A DNA stretch of 54,238 nt, taken from assembly GCA_021162545.1 (NCBI GenBank), contig JAGGYM010000063.1, positions 1-54,238 of the forward strand, in the 5' to 3' direction. Source of the DNA: Dehalococcoidia bacterium (GTDB lineage: Bacteria; Chloroflexota; Dehalococcoidia; GIF9; AB-539-J10). The translations under genes were made by a program, and so were the position numbers. The notes below the pieces were generated by a model, which worked only from the letters and a program-made list of their open reading frames with translations, was not told the origin of the DNA and did not search any database. Below are positions 1 to 9,150 of this stretch, piece after piece. Position 1 is the stretch's first letter. Each line of letters opens with the position of its first letter.

Positions 1-2
1 AA

Positions 3-245
3 GCAGGTGGGAGCATAAGGGGCGGGCGCGATAGTCAGTCAAAGCGCCTGGGGGTAAAAAAATACGGAGGAGAGCAAGTGCGCGCTGGAAATATTTTGAT
101 GAGACAGCGCGGAACGCGCATATTTGCGGGCAACAACGTGGGCATGGGAAAAGACCACACCCTTTTCTCCTTGATCGACGGGTACGTTAAATACGAGACA
201 GCAACTAAATACAAGAAAAAGGTCAGCGTTTACGATGAAAGATAA
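3..245 (+). CDS. rpmA: 50S ribosomal protein L27, 5'-truncated by window edge
   Basis: Large-subunit ribosomal protein L27, which lies near the peptidyl-transferase centre. The reading frame is open from base 3 and gives 80 residues beginning [12 protein letters not shown], matching the start of mature L27 just after the usual AHKK lead. The conserved block [20 protein letters not shown] and the [12 protein letters not shown] motif are present. The start codon and first few residues lie left of the window, where rplU would be expected. The stop codon at 243-245 lies inside the next gene, rpmE, so the two overlap by 11 bases and are probably translationally coupled. The identification is secure; only the start is missing. 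Confidence 0.96.
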   Translation, partial: AGGSIRGGRDSQSKRLGVKKYGGEQVRAGNILMRQRGTRIFAGNNVGMGKDHTLFSLIDGYVKYETATKYKKKVSVYDER

Positions 246-441
246 GATTCACCCCAAATATTACGACAATGCCAGGGTAAGCTGTCTCTGCGGCAATACT
301 TTCACCACAGGATCTACGAAGCCAGAGATCAAGGTGGAAATATGCAGCAAGTGTCATCCCTTCTACACGGGAACCCAGAGAATAGTGGATACTATGGGAA
401 GGGTTGAACGGTTCAAGAAACGCTACCAGATAAAGGATTAG
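235..441 (+). CDS. rpmE: 50S ribosomal protein L31, zinc-binding type
   Basis: Ribosomal protein L31 of the long, zinc-binding (C+) class, 68 residues. It starts [10 protein letters not shown], as L31 normally does. Cys17 and Cys19 form a CxC pair and Cys37 and Cys40 a CxxC pair, the four-cysteine set expected for zinc binding. The family signature around [11 protein letters not shown] is intact. The ATG lies inside the end of rpmA and no strong Shine-Dalgarno sequence precedes it, so coupling to rpmA translation is likely. A DUF1385 gene follows after 47 bases, an arrangement common in Chloroflexota and Firmicutes. The cysteine-containing form is usually the zinc-replete version; no cysteine-free paralogue is seen here. 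Confidence 0.97.
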   Translation: MKDKIHPKYYDNARVSCLCGNTFTTGSTKPEIKVEICSKCHPFYTGTQRIVDTMGRVERFKKRYQIKD

Positions 442-488
442 ATTAACCTTCCGCTTGCCCGTTCTGCAGAGAAGTTTCACATAGCTTA

Positions 489-1385
489 ATGGCAAAACCC
501 TTTTATTACGGTGGGCAGGCAGTTATTGAGGGGGTGATGATGCGGGGTGAGGATGAGGTAGCTATATGCGTGCGTTCCCCCAACGGCAAGTTGAACCTGA
601 AGAAACAACCGCTTCCCAGCATCTATAAAGGCCGCCTCAGAAAAACTCCGCTGGTAAGGGGAATTATCGTTCTTCTCGAATCTCTGGTTCTGGGTACCCA
701 GGCCCTGTTTCATTCCGCCCAAATTGCCGCAACAGAGGAAGAAGAAGAGGAAAATGCCATATCTCCGGCACTTTTGTGGGGCACTGTGGCTATTAGCGTT
801 GCCTTCGCCATGGCTTTGTTCTTTATCCTCCCTCTTCTGGTCACCCGCTACTTCATCGACCCATATATCAGCTCTTCTCTGGCAAGTAATGTTGTTGAAG
901 GCTTCATCCGCATGGGCCTCTTCATCGCTTACCTCAAGCTCATCGGCCTGATACCCGACATCAAAAGGGTCTTCGCCTATCACGGGGCAGAACACAAGGT
1001 AGTTAATGCCTATGAAGCAGGTGTCCCCTTAGAAGTAGCTGCCATTAAAAAGCACTCCACGGCAAACCCTCGCTGTGGCACCAGTTTCATTTTCATCGTC
1101 CTGGTCGTTGCCATCTTTGCCTTTGCCCTGCTTGGCCGCCCTCCCTTGTGGCTGGGCATCCTCTCTCGCATAATTCTCATCCCCGTTATTGCTTCTGTCA
1201 GCTACGAAATGATGAAGTTCGGGGCACGTCACGCTGAGAATCCAATAGCCCGAATTTTCCTGGCACCAGGGATGGCTTTGCAAACCATGACCACCAGAGA
1301 GCCAGATGAGAGCCAGATGGAAGCTGCACTGTACGCATTGAACGAAGTTATCAAAACCGACAGCCCGGCGGAGAAAGAAAGCTAG
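489..1385 (+). CDS. DUF1385 family membrane protein (YqhQ-like)
   Basis: A 298-residue integral membrane protein of the DUF1385 family, whose Bacillus member is YqhQ. The function is not established. The N-terminus has the family's opening [14 protein letters not shown], and the middle holds the hallmark [15 protein letters not shown] followed by a segment with His, Asn, Pro, Arg, Cys and Gly ([12 protein letters not shown]). Hydrophobic segments lie near residues 90-120, 135-155 and 195-240. It sits directly after rpmE, and in many genomes the family lies beside ribosomal protein or release-factor genes. No clear ribosome binding site precedes the ATG. The stop overlaps the stop of the convergent hisI gene by four bases. 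Confidence 0.9.
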   Translation: MAKPFYYGGQAVIEGVMMRGEDEVAICVRSPNGKLNLKKQPLPSIYKGRLRKTPLVRGIIVLLESLVLGTQALFHSAQIAATEEEEEENAISPALLWGTVAISVAFAMALFFILPLLVTRYFIDPYISSSLASNVVEGFIRMGLFIAYLKLIGLIPDIKRVFAYHGAEHKVVNAYEAGVPLEVAAIKKHSTANPRCGTSFIFIVLVVAIFAFALLGRPPLWLGILSRIILIPVIASVSYEMMKFGARHAENPIARIFLAPGMALQTMTTREPDESQMEAALYALNEVIKTDSPAEKES

Positions 1386-1720
1386 GCCAGATCCTGCTCC
1401 TGCAAAGACCTCGGCTCTTCTTTATTTTGCAAGAAACATGTCCGATACCCCAGATGACACACAGGCCCCACGGGTTCAGCCTTTATCAGCAGCGTGTCTC
1501 CGTCACAATCGTTGGTAATGGAACGCACCCTGAGAAAGTTACCTGAAGTTTCTCCTTTGTGCCACAACTGCTGTCTACTACGGCTGTAGAACCAGACATC
1601 ACCGGTGGCAACCGTCCGCCTCAGCGATTCCTTATTCACATAACCCAGCATAAGGACTTCACCATTTCGGTCATCCTGAATGATTGCAGGAATTAACCCC
1701 CTGCCATCGAACTTCAACAT
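1382..1720 (-). CDS. hisI: Phosphoribosyl-AMP cyclohydrolase
   Basis: Third step of histidine synthesis: hydrolytic opening of the adenine ring of phosphoribosyl-AMP in the cytoplasm. The 112-residue protein is the stand-alone cyclohydrolase without the HisE pyrophosphohydrolase domain. The metal-binding block NDCDGDTLL gives Asp71, Asp73 and Asp75 for magnesium, and Cys72, Cys88 and Cys95 as the zinc ligands of the family. [19 protein letters not shown] is the family core. A GGAGGG sequence lies upstream of the ATG. It is the last gene of a minus-strand run with hisA and a cobalamin adenosyltransferase, seven bases after hisA. The other his genes, such as hisF, are not in the window. Confidence 0.96.
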   Translation of the reverse strand: MLKFDGRGLIPAIIQDDRNGEVLMLGYVNKESLRRTVATGDVWFYSRSRQQLWHKGETSGNFLRVRSITNDCDGDTLLIKAEPVGPVCHLGYRTCFLQNKEEPRSLQEQDLA

Positions 1721-1727
1721 TTAATTC

Positions 1728-2444
1728 CTACCCTCCAAAACTAATTATTGCTTCCTGTAAATCGACATCGCCGGTATAAAGCGCCCTGCCTATTATAGCT
1801 CCCTCGACTCCGATCTCCTTCAGCCTTTGCAAATGCTCCAGTGAAGAAATGCCTCCAGCGGCAACAATGGGCACATCTACCTCGCCAATCAAATTAGCTA
1901 TCACCTCAAAATTGGGTTCTGTGAGGGTGCCGTCCCGACTTATATCGGTATAAATAAGCCGTCTCGCTCCAGCTTTGACCATTTCCCGACTTAAATCCAG
2001 GACATCAACGGCTGTATCCTTTCGCCAGCCACGGATAGCTATTTTGCCCTCCCTGGCATCCAACCCCACTACAATGGACTCACCAAAGCGCTGGCAGAGC
2101 CTTTTTACCATATCAGGGTTCTCTATCGCTACCGTCCCCAGAATAACGCGGCTTACCCCCTTTTCAAGCAACCTCTCTACCACATCCTCCTGTCTGATGC
2201 CACCACCCAATTCCACAAACAGGCCTTCCCCCTTAATTATCTCCTCTACCACATCTATATTTTTCAATTCACCCATGGCTGCCCCATCCAGATCGATCAC
2301 GTGAAGCCACTGGGCTCCCTGAGAACACCATTTCAAAGCTACCGCCGCCGGTTCCTTATCAAAGATAGTCTGCCGGTCATAATCTCCCTGATACAACCGA
2401 ACACATCTACCATCCCTGAGATCAATAGCTGGAATTATTTCCAT
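1728..2444 (-). CDS. hisA: ProFAR isomerase (phosphoribosylformimino-AICAR-P isomerase)
   Basis: HisA catalyses the Amadori rearrangement of ProFAR to PRFAR in histidine synthesis. The protein is a 238-residue (beta/alpha)8 barrel. Asp8 in AIDLRDG and Asp129 in GLDARE match the two catalytic aspartates. The phosphate-binding loops GGGIR (about 80-84) and AAGGIS (about 195-200) are present. The frame stays open for 34 more codons upstream, but the ATG at 2444 is chosen because MEIIPAIDL is the family start and GAGGAGGGAG lies directly upstream. The start overlaps the 3' end of the adenosyltransferase gene by 23 bases. hisI follows. Confidence 0.96.
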   Translation of the reverse strand: MEIIPAIDLRDGRCVRLYQGDYDRQTIFDKEPAAVALKWCSQGAQWLHVIDLDGAAMGELKNIDVVEEIIKGEGLFVELGGGIRQEDVVERLLEKGVSRVILGTVAIENPDMVKRLCQRFGESIVVGLDAREGKIAIRGWRKDTAVDVLDLSREMVKAGARRLIYTDISRDGTLTEPNFEVIANLIGEVDVPIVAAGGISSLEHLQRLKEIGVEGAIIGRALYTGDVDLQEAIISFGG

Positions 2445-2967
2445 CTCTAACTCCCTCCTCATAGCGAGCCAGGATAAAAACCAGATCAGATAAACGATTA
2501 AGATATCGCAGTAATTCTCCGCTGGCAAAATCCCCCCCACGACCAAGGGTAACTACCCTTCTCTCGGCACGCCTGACGACCACCCGGGCTACATCAAGAG
2601 CTGCCGAACCTGCACACGCACCTGGAATGATAAATTCTCGAGGCATGGTAACTCTGCTCTCAAAACCATCTATCAATTCCTCCAATCTCTGAACCATCTC
2701 TGGCTTAACCGTCATTCCCTTTGCTTCCAGACCGGCATAATGTTCCTGTGGGGTCGCCAGCTCCGTCCCGACAGCAAACAAGTCCCGCTGTAAACCGGTT
2801 ATTACATCCCTGACCTCTGGCAGGCAAAAATTCTTAGCCAATCCCAGCATAGAAACAGCTTCATCAACAGTCCCATAAGCTTCACATCTCAAATCGTCTT
2901 TAGTCACCCTGGTGCCATAAAGCAGGCTCGTTTCACCTCCATCGCCCTTCCTGGTATATATCTTCAT
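2422..2967 (-). CDS. Cob(I)alamin adenosyltransferase, PduO type
   Basis: Transfers the 5'-deoxyadenosyl group of ATP to cob(I)alamin to make adenosylcobalamin. At 181 residues it is the usual length for a PduO/MMAB-type enzyme. The N-terminal ATP-binding motif TRKGDGGETSL and the C-terminal helix with RVVVRRAERRVV are clear, as is AYGTVDEA, which contacts the corrinoid. GAGG lies seven bases before the ATG. It heads the run adenosyltransferase-hisA-hisI. A link between cobalamin and histidine is not implied; this may only be co-transcription. Corrinoid use fits an anaerobic Chloroflexota, and a radical SAM protein related to B12-binding families lies at 6.7-8.5 kb. Confidence 0.93.
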   Translation of the reverse strand: MKIYTRKGDGGETSLLYGTRVTKDDLRCEAYGTVDEAVSMLGLAKNFCLPEVRDVITGLQRDLFAVGTELATPQEHYAGLEAKGMTVKPEMVQRLEELIDGFESRVTMPREFIIPGACAGSAALDVARVVVRRAERRVVTLGRGGDFASGELLRYLNRLSDLVFILARYEEGVRDGNNSSY

Positions 2968-3092
2968 CGCGTTACCTCGAACAGGTCAACTCTCATCCGA
3001 CAACCTAATGATACAAGAGCTGTCGCGGCTACACAAGCCTGGAAGAGCAGGAATGCTCCCATCTCCGATAGCCCTGATATATCGCCATGAAT

Positions 3093-4766
3093 TCACTTAG
3101 TACATATCCTTCTCTGGGCAGCGATAATTTCCTCAACCTGAGCCTCCGGCATCTTCAATTGACACAGGATATGTCGCACGATTTCTATACTGGCTTCCGT
3201 TTCAGGCCGAACTATTCCAGAGATGCTCCTGCCCTGCAGAAATTCAAACTCAGCATCGCTATGCGTGCGGGCAATTATATCTATGTTTGCGTTAAGCAAC
3301 TTTGCATGATCCAGAGCAAGCCTTACCGATTTGGGGTCAGGAATAGCCAGCACCAGAACCGCAGCATTCTCTATTCCCGCTTCATGGAGAATTCTCCGGT
3401 TCCCTGCATCACCGTAAACAGAGGGGATTTCCCTGTCACGAAGGTCAGAGATAGTTTTGGGATCGAGATCAATTATCACGTGGGGAATATTCAACTGGCT
3501 GAGCAACTGGGCAACATTACTGCCCACGCGTCCATGCCCACAAACAATTACATGGTTGCTCAAATTTGGAACCTCTGCAGCCCCACCCGAAATTTGAATA
3601 ACTTCCCTCCGCCTGACGCAGGCCTTAGAGGCCAGGCCAAAAACAAACGGGGTGAGCACAATGGTAATAACGGCGCTGCCCAGCACCATGGAATAAGTAT
3701 ACCCGGTAATTACTCCAGCCCCGAGGCACAGCTGCGCCAGAACAAAGCTGAATTCTCCAACCTGCCCCATGCCAGCCCCCACAAGTGGAACGGTCTTACC
3801 CCGATAGCCAAAGACCCGGGTGACACCAGCGCATATAACAAATTTGCCAAGAATTATGGCCGCCGCCAGCACAAGAAAGGGAACGATATTGGCTGCCAGA
3901 AAGTGCAAATCTATCAGCATGCCAATCGACACAAAAAACAGCGCCGCAAATAAGTCCCGCAAGGGTGTTATATCGCCCACGGCCTGGTGTGCGAAGTCCG
4001 ATTGGCTAACCATAAGGCCTACGATAAAAGCCCCCAGGGCCGCAGATAACCCAAAGTAATAAGCACCGAAAGCACTACCAAAGCACAGAGCGGTCACAGC
4101 GATGATAAACAACTCGCGGGACTGCCGCAGAGCTACGCGCTTCAACACGCGGGGAAGCAACCAGATACCCGCGACCAGCACCAGGGCAATGAATACAGCA
4201 GCTTTGAGGAAAGCTTCCACCAGTACGGGCAATAAATTTCCCTCTGCCGAACCTAACGCCGGCAGGATAAACATGGCAAAGGCAGCAGCGACATCCTGCA
4301 GTAACAGGATGCCTATCATTACCCTTCCGTGCACCGACCCCGATTCCCCGCGGTCAACCAGCATCCCGATCACCACCATGGTACTGCTCAGCGCGAGCAT
4401 AAAACCAAAAGCTACTGCCTCACGGGTGTCCTGTCCCAGCAGGAACACGCCCACAAGTACCCCAAAAGCCATGGTAACTGCTACCTGTGCGATGCCACCA
4501 CCAACAGCTATCTTTCTTATTCGTGCAAGCTCATGGAAAGAAAATTCGATTCCCAGCGTGAAGAGGAGCAAGACCACTCCAATACTAGCCAGGATATCTA
4601 TGTTTTCCATGCTCTGCACCAGGCCCAGAGCATGAGGACCAATAGCAATACCCGCTACGAGATAGCCAAGTAAAGGAGGTTGTTTTAACAGTCTGGCAAG
4701 CAAACCTCCCACTAAAGCAACGCCAAAAGCTATTGCCAGGTCCAGAACCAGCCCCTCTTCGCCCAT
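3093..4766 (-). CDS. CPA2 family cation:proton antiporter with TrkA-N domain
   Basis: Membrane cation/proton exchanger of the CPA2 (Kef/YbaL-like) family, 557 residues. The first roughly 380 residues form about 12 hydrophobic segments starting LDLAIAFGVALVGGLLARLL. The family block PPLLGYLVAGIAIGPHALGL is near the N-terminus, and paired aspartate regions follow. From about residue 405 a RCK/TrkA-N domain begins with HVIVCGHGRVGSNVAQLL, a GxGxxG nucleotide-binding fold, and ends near residue 520. This domain probably gates transport by NAD(H) binding, as in KefB and KefC. No glutathione-site evidence was found, so the transported ion (K+ or Na+) is undecided. The gene stands alone on the minus strand, with 263 bases upstream to hpf. 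Confidence 0.9.
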   Translation of the reverse strand: MGEEGLVLDLAIAFGVALVGGLLARLLKQPPLLGYLVAGIAIGPHALGLVQSMENIDILASIGVVLLLFTLGIEFSFHELARIRKIAVGGGIAQVAVTMAFGVLVGVFLLGQDTREAVAFGFMLALSSTMVVIGMLVDRGESGSVHGRVMIGILLLQDVAAAFAMFILPALGSAEGNLLPVLVEAFLKAAVFIALVLVAGIWLLPRVLKRVALRQSRELFIIAVTALCFGSAFGAYYFGLSAALGAFIVGLMVSQSDFAHQAVGDITPLRDLFAALFFVSIGMLIDLHFLAANIVPFLVLAAAIILGKFVICAGVTRVFGYRGKTVPLVGAGMGQVGEFSFVLAQLCLGAGVITGYTYSMVLGSAVITIVLTPFVFGLASKACVRRREVIQISGGAAEVPNLSNHVIVCGHGRVGSNVAQLLSQLNIPHVIIDLDPKTISDLRDREIPSVYGDAGNRRILHEAGIENAAVLVLAIPDPKSVRLALDHAKLLNANIDIIARTHSDAEFEFLQGRSISGIVRPETEASIEIVRHILCQLKMPEAQVEEIIAAQRRICTK

Positions 4767-5029
4767 CTTTCTATAAACCTTCCCGCACTCTACCTGCTAA
4801 CCACGACTTATCTTTCACCATCCACCACCAGAGAGCAAAATTACCCGTACACCAGCAGTGGAGCAATTCAACACAGCCATCTGTCCCTGTCCAACGGGTA
4901 AAGCTTCATTTCCACATCTCCCTGACACCACGACCCAACTCAGAAATAACCAACAGAATATGAATAACCTGGTTTACCTCTTCAGAATCTTTCAGAAGCA
5001 AGAATTTTCCCTCAAGACGCCACTCCTAT

Positions 5030-5575
5030 TTAGCTCATATCGGGCTCAATGAGCCCATAGTTGCCATCGTTACGGCGATACAAGAGATTGACCTTGTCGT
5101 TCTCAGCGCTGATAAAAAGGAAAAAGTCGTGTCCCAGAAGATCCATTTGGTTGATTGCCTCATCAAGTGACATGGGCTTAATTACAAACTGCTTGGACCT
5201 TACTACCTTTTTGGGCAATTCATTGTCCTGTGTCTCCGCTGCACCCTGCCGGAGCGAAGAAACTCCCCTCCCCCTGTAATATAATCTCCCCTTATATCGC
5301 TCGATCCTGCCAGTCAATACAGCCACAATCCTGTCAATAGCTGTGCGGATATCTTCCGCTTTCTCCTGAGATCTAATCAACATGCCCTTGCTGTCAAGGG
5401 TAACCTGAACGATAAATCGCTGGTCAGGCGACTTCGTTCCCTCCTGGGAGACTTCCACCTTGCCCCCGGTAATACTGGGTAAATGATGCACTAACTTCTC
5501 AATTTTCTTCCTGGCATAATCCTGCATCACTTCAGGAATTTTCGCGTTGTTCTTGGCAACAAATTGCAATTCCAT
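5030..5575 (-). CDS. hpf: Ribosome hibernation promoting factor, long form
   Basis: HPF binds the 30S decoding region when cells stop growing and drives 70S dimerisation. The 181 residues comprise the N-terminal HPF/YfiA domain (about 1-100, MELQFVAKNN...) and a separate C-terminal dimerisation domain (about 125-181) containing KQFVIKPMSLDEAINQMDLLGHDFF. This two-domain layout is the long HPF that forms 100S ribosomes without RMF. An AGGAGG sequence precedes the ATG. It follows comF by 15 bases and is probably in one operon with comF and the small zinc-ribbon gene, as often seen in bacteria. Confidence 0.96.
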   Translation of the reverse strand: MELQFVAKNNAKIPEVMQDYARKKIEKLVHHLPSITGGKVEVSQEGTKSPDQRFIVQVTLDSKGMLIRSQEKAEDIRTAIDRIVAVLTGRIERYKGRLYYRGRGVSSLRQGAAETQDNELPKKVVRSKQFVIKPMSLDEAINQMDLLGHDFFLFISAENDKVNLLYRRNDGNYGLIEPDMS

Positions 5576-5590
5576 AATTCCTCCTAGCTT

Positions 5591-6295
5591 TCAAATCTCA
5601 CAGGCTAAGGTGAGTCCCCACACAGAAATAGCACCTTCACGTTTGAGAGCTCCAGCACAAGACTCCAGCGTCGCCCCCGAAGTACGGACGTCATCAACAA
5701 GAATCACTCGTTTACCCCTGACTCTCCCGTCACGACAAGCAAAGGCATCAGCCACATTTTCTCGCCGCTCCTCCGCACTGGAGGCCTCCACCTGGGGCCG
5801 CGACCGTTTAACTCGAACAAGGCAGTCCTCTACTGCCGGCAGCTGGGTAAGATGGCATATCTCCCGCACTAACAAACTTGACTGGTTATAACCTCTCTGC
5901 TTCAACTTTCCAGGATGTAAGGGCACCGGAACAACAATTTCTCCGGGCAACGAATTCGCCGACAAGTAAGCTGCCTGGAATTCCGCCAAACAGGAGGAAA
6001 TCGCCCTCAAGTTATGGTATTTCAGCTGATGGATAGCCTCGCGAATCACTCCCTCAAATATGAACACCGACCGTATGCCATCAAGGTCAGCTCGACTCCG
6101 CCTGCACCTTGCACACATGATGCCGCTCATCTGAGGTCTACCACACCTGGGACAAAATGGAGGTGACACCCGTGCCAACCCGGCCCTGCAATCAGGGCAA
6201 AGAAACCACCCTCTCTTCCCACAGCCAACACACTGCTTCGGGAAGAAGGAATCAACCCCCAGCACAACCAGCCGCTCTAAGTTAAATAACCCCAC
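5591..6295 (-). CDS. comF: ComF family phosphoribosyltransferase-like protein
   Basis: ComF/GntX family protein, 234 residues. The N-terminal part carries four CxxC pairs (CVGC, CPDC, CPRC, CARC), suggesting two zinc knuckles. The C-terminal half is a type I phosphoribosyltransferase fold with the PRPP loop VILVDDVRTSGATL. The central block HQLKYHNLRAI and the VPVPLHPGKLKQRGYNQS motif are diagnostic. In naturally competent bacteria ComF helps single-stranded DNA uptake, but many members occur without other competence genes, and none are seen here. It sits between a zinc-ribbon gene and hpf; comF-hpf is a frequent pair. Confidence 0.92.
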   Translation of the reverse strand: MGLFNLERLVVLGVDSFFPKQCVGCGKRGWFLCPDCRAGLARVSPPFCPRCGRPQMSGIMCARCRRSRADLDGIRSVFIFEGVIREAIHQLKYHNLRAISSCLAEFQAAYLSANSLPGEIVVPVPLHPGKLKQRGYNQSSLLVREICHLTQLPAVEDCLVRVKRSRPQVEASSAEERRENVADAFACRDGRVRGKRVILVDDVRTSGATLESCAGALKREGAISVWGLTLACEI

Positions 6296-6300
6296 TATCT

Positions 6301-6525
6301 CTAGCGAGTGTATTCTTGACGCGCACGGGAATGAAGCTCGCCGTTAAGGATAGGCTCACCCAGGTAAACTTCACCATTCCTGATCTTAATATTATACCCA
6401 CAATCAGGATTGGTACAAACCCAGGCCTTGTACTGAATTGGTGCGCCCTGACTACCAAAGTCAGACAGGGGAACTAAATCCCCACTGCCGCACTTTTGAC
6501 ACTTTGGAAATGGACTATTCTCCAT
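6301..6525 (-). CDS. Small zinc-ribbon protein of unknown function
   Basis: A 74-residue protein starting MENSPFPKC, not recognised as a named family. Two pairs, CQKC and CTNPDC (CxxxxC-like), suggest a treble-clef or zinc-ribbon fold, followed by GYNIKIRNGEVYLGEPI. The frame is open six codons further up to an ATG at 6543. The inner ATG at 6525 is chosen because GGAGGT lies nine bases before it and itself falls within the longer frame. The gene ends five bases before comF and is probably co-transcribed with comF and hpf. A DNA- or RNA-binding role is only a guess from the zinc ribbon. Confidence 0.7.
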   Translation of the reverse strand: MENSPFPKCQKCGSGDLVPLSDFGSQGAPIQYKAWVCTNPDCGYNIKIRNGEVYLGEPILNGELHSRARQEYTR

Positions 6526-6693
6526 TTTTTCCATACCTCCCATACCAAAATACTAGAGGCTAATTATATCCTAAAAAAGGGCTGCCTACAAGCGAAAGTC
6601 TCTTCCAATACAAAATGAGCCTGGCTTAATTCCCCCACGGTTGTAGCGAGACAGCATTTCACAGGATGAACATCAAAAGCCGGTGTTGGTCTC

Positions 6694-8517
6694 TCACGGT
6701 GAAGATGGCAAACGCTGGCCGGCGCAGGACAGATTATCGAGCTGCCAGTTCTGCAAACCACAGGCATTGCATTCCCCGTAACGGCAATCCGGCGTTTCCT
6801 CACCCTGCCACATCTTATGATATTCACTCATGAGAAACTCAGAACTCACTCCAGTATCAATATGACTCCAGGCCAACGTCTCTCCCAGGTCCCTTTTTCT
6901 ATTGGCATAGAAGCGCGGGTGGAGCCCAAATTCCTGAAAAGCATCCATCCACTTTTGATAATTGAAATGCTCAGTCCAGGCGTCAAATTTACAACCTTCC
7001 CGCCAAGCATAATGAATAACTCTGCCCAGGCGGCGATCGCCCCGGGATAAAGCAGCCTCTATCTGGCTAACTCTGGAATCCGGCCAGGAGAACTTAACCC
7101 CTTCCCGCCGCAAACCGCTCTTCAATAGCTCATACTTGGGAAGCAATTGCTCTTCAGTTTCCTGCGCCAGCCACTGGCATGGCGTATGAGGTTTGGGAAC
7201 GAGTAGCGATACACCAACGCGCAATCTGCTGTTCTTGGCGAGATGGCGTATCCTGGACACCAGTTCCTCGATTCCACGCACATCCTCTATCGTTTCACTG
7301 GGCAATCCCACCATGAAATAGAGCTTGATCTTTGTCCAACCTTTATCCATGATAGAACCCAGCGTACTTAAAATGACCTCATCAGAAAGGTTTTTGTTTA
7401 TGACCCGTCGCAATCTCTCGGAACCTGCTTCAGGGGCAAAGGTGAGAGTCACCTTGCGTGACAATGGCAGCAATTCCAACAACTTCAATACGCTGGAATC
7501 CAGACGCAAGCTGGGCAAAGATAAAGCCAGGTCCTTTCCATAAAACTGTTGCGCCAGACCAAGTGCAAGCTTCTCAATCTCAGGGTAATCGCCGGCGCTG
7601 AGAGAGAGCAGGGACACCTCAGCGTAACCACAATTTCCCAGCATTTCACTAACAGCAGCGATTACCTCTTCATGAGAACGCTCCCTCACAGGGCGGTAAA
7701 TCATGCCCGCCTGGCAAAAACGACACCCCCGGGTACAGCCCCGTTGAATCTCCACACTGCCACGGTCATGCACCGCCTCAACATAAGGAACAACCGGCCT
7801 CGCAGGAGACAACCCTAACTTGTTCACTGTCCTGCGTCTGATTCTCGCCATGGCTTCAGGAAGCCGGGGCACGATGCTGCGCACAGTGCCATCTTCGTTA
7901 TAGTCAACGCGGTAAAACGAGGGCACATACACACCTTCAATCCCGGCTGCCTGCTTCAACAGCTCCTCTCTATTCCCCTTGTATGCCCGAAGCACATCCA
8001 GCAACTCCAGTATCACTTCCTCCCCCTCCCCGATAACGAAGAGGTCGATGAAATCACTCATGGGTTCAGGATTGAGAGCACAGCTTCCCCCTGCTATTAT
8101 CAGTGGATAATGCCCCCCCCTTTCAGAACTGAACAGGGGAATTTGAGCCAGGTCGAGGATGTTTAATACATTGGTATAGGTGAGTTCATAATCAAGGGAA
8201 AACCCGATGACATCAAATTCCTTCAGAGAATGCCTGGACTCCAGGCTAAAAAGCGCTAGGCTCTCTCTCCGCAGAATAGCTTCCATGTCCATCCAGGGAG
8301 CATAAACTCTCTCAGCCAGAGCATCCTGCCGGCTATTTATAATCTCATAGAGAATTGGCAATGCCAGGTTGGACATGCCGATTTCGTAGATCTCAGGGTA
8401 ACACAAGACGATTCGATTTGGCGTTGCTTCCCATTGTTTGACTATAGCATTCCACTCGCCACCTGTATAGCGAGCGGGCCTGGTGACTTGAGCCAGGATT
8501 TTGTCGAGAGATTCCAT
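6694..8517 (-). CDS. B12-binding-domain radical SAM protein (TIGR03960-like)
   Basis: A large radical SAM enzyme, 607 residues from the chosen ATG, resembling the TIGR03960 family. The N-terminal 200 residues form a cobalamin-binding-like Rossmann region (CYPEIYEIGMSNLALPILYEIIN, IIAGGSCALNPEP). The radical SAM cluster motif RGCTRGCRFCQAG follows. The C-terminus has a Cys cluster CRYGECNACG. The frame stays open 27 codons further upstream, but a good promoter occupies that stretch, so the ATG at 8517 (MESLDKILAQV) is preferred. It lacks the neighbours usual for this family (a DUF2344 gene, rne/rng, rplU) here, although rpmA lies at the start of the window. The substrate is unknown. Confidence 0.85.
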   Translation of the reverse strand: MESLDKILAQVTRPARYTGGEWNAIVKQWEATPNRIVLCYPEIYEIGMSNLALPILYEIINSRQDALAERVYAPWMDMEAILRRESLALFSLESRHSLKEFDVIGFSLDYELTYTNVLNILDLAQIPLFSSERGGHYPLIIAGGSCALNPEPMSDFIDLFVIGEGEEVILELLDVLRAYKGNREELLKQAAGIEGVYVPSFYRVDYNEDGTVRSIVPRLPEAMARIRRRTVNKLGLSPARPVVPYVEAVHDRGSVEIQRGCTRGCRFCQAGMIYRPVRERSHEEVIAAVSEMLGNCGYAEVSLLSLSAGDYPEIEKLALGLAQQFYGKDLALSLPSLRLDSSVLKLLELLPLSRKVTLTFAPEAGSERLRRVINKNLSDEVILSTLGSIMDKGWTKIKLYFMVGLPSETIEDVRGIEELVSRIRHLAKNSRLRVGVSLLVPKPHTPCQWLAQETEEQLLPKYELLKSGLRREGVKFSWPDSRVSQIEAALSRGDRRLGRVIHYAWREGCKFDAWTEHFNYQKWMDAFQEFGLHPRFYANRKRDLGETLAWSHIDTGVSSEFLMSEYHKMWQGEETPDCRYGECNACGLQNWQLDNLSCAGQRLPSSP

Positions 8518-8535
8518 TTGCTTCAAGTTAAAAAT

Positions 8536-8565
8536 ATTATAGCCCGTTATCATCCTCTGCTTCAA
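8536..8565 (-). promoter_or_regulatory. Promoter for the radical SAM gene
   Basis: On the minus strand TTGAAG (8565-8560) is followed after 18 bases by a perfect TATAAT (8541-8536). The start codon at 8517 is only 18 bases past the -10 box, so the leader would be about 12 bases, with no Shine-Dalgarno sequence. Confidence 0.6.
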
Positions 8566-8620
8566 TGAAAATAGTAGCTCCACGATAACTTTGCACATGA
8601 TTCCCTGGTTGCAGTGACTA

Positions 8621-8649
8621 TTGACAATGCACAGTAGATACTGAATAAT
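8621..8649 (+). promoter_or_regulatory. Promoter for the 144-residue membrane protein gene
   Basis: A perfect TTGACA (8621-8626) is followed after 17 bases by AATAAT (8644-8649). The AGGAGGAGG ribosome binding site and ATG at 8685 lie downstream at normal spacing. The surrounding 16 bases recur in the promoter at 39.07 kb. Confidence 0.7.
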
Positions 8650-8684
8650 TCAGCAGGAAGAAAAGTACCAGGAGGAGGTGAAAG

Positions 8685-9119
8685 ATGTTTTGTCCTAAAT
8701 GTGGTGCGGAAAATGAAGAGGGAGTCAAGTTCTGCTCTAAATGTAGTGCCGCTCTCGATGCACAGGTCCAGCAGAGCAAAAGCACATCCGAGACCAGCAT
8801 CGGACTTTCAAACAACGTCGCGGGGCTTCTTTGCTACGTGCTTGGCTGGATTTCAGGAATAGTTTTTCTGGTGATTGAGAAGAAGAGCAAGTTTGTTAAG
8901 TTTCATGCCTTCCAATCCATTATGACCTTCGGCGTATTGACTGTGGCAAGCCTGGTTCTGGGCTGGATTCCCCTTATCGGCGGGGTTCTATCCTGGATTA
9001 TTTTCGTCCTGGCCTTCGTTTTGTGGATTATCCTCATGGTGCAGGCAGTAACGGGAAAGATGTGGAAATTACCAGGGGCTGGCGATTGGGCCGAGAGACA
9101 GGCCAATAAGTCTTCCTAG
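8685..9119 (+). CDS. Zinc-ribbon plus DUF4870-like membrane protein
   Basis: A 144-residue membrane protein. Residues 1-25 form a short zinc ribbon (MFCPKCGAENEEGVKFCSKC), followed by a Ser/Thr-rich linker. From about residue 40 there are three to four hydrophobic segments resembling the DUF4870/Tic20-like family: a segment starting NNVAGLLCYVLGWISGIVFLVIE, then KSKFVKFHAFQS, which is a strong family mark, and GWIPLIGG. The function is unknown. A zinc ribbon fused to a DUF4870-like domain is common in Chloroflexota and archaea. The AGGAGGAGG ribosome binding site is strong. The gene diverges from the radical SAM gene and ends before a possible terminator. Confidence 0.85.
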   Translation: MFCPKCGAENEEGVKFCSKCSAALDAQVQQSKSTSETSIGLSNNVAGLLCYVLGWISGIVFLVIEKKSKFVKFHAFQSIMTFGVLTVASLVLGWIPLIGGVLSWIIFVLAFVLWIILMVQAVTGKMWKLPGAGDWAERQANKSS

Positions 9120-9150
9120 ATTTCATCGCTAACATCAAATTTGTACTGGC

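Noticed and set aside
3087-3953. 288-codon plus-strand open frame opposite the CPA2 antiporter
   Set aside because: It lies wholly antisense to a well-supported membrane transporter and its product has low-complexity, non-family sequence.
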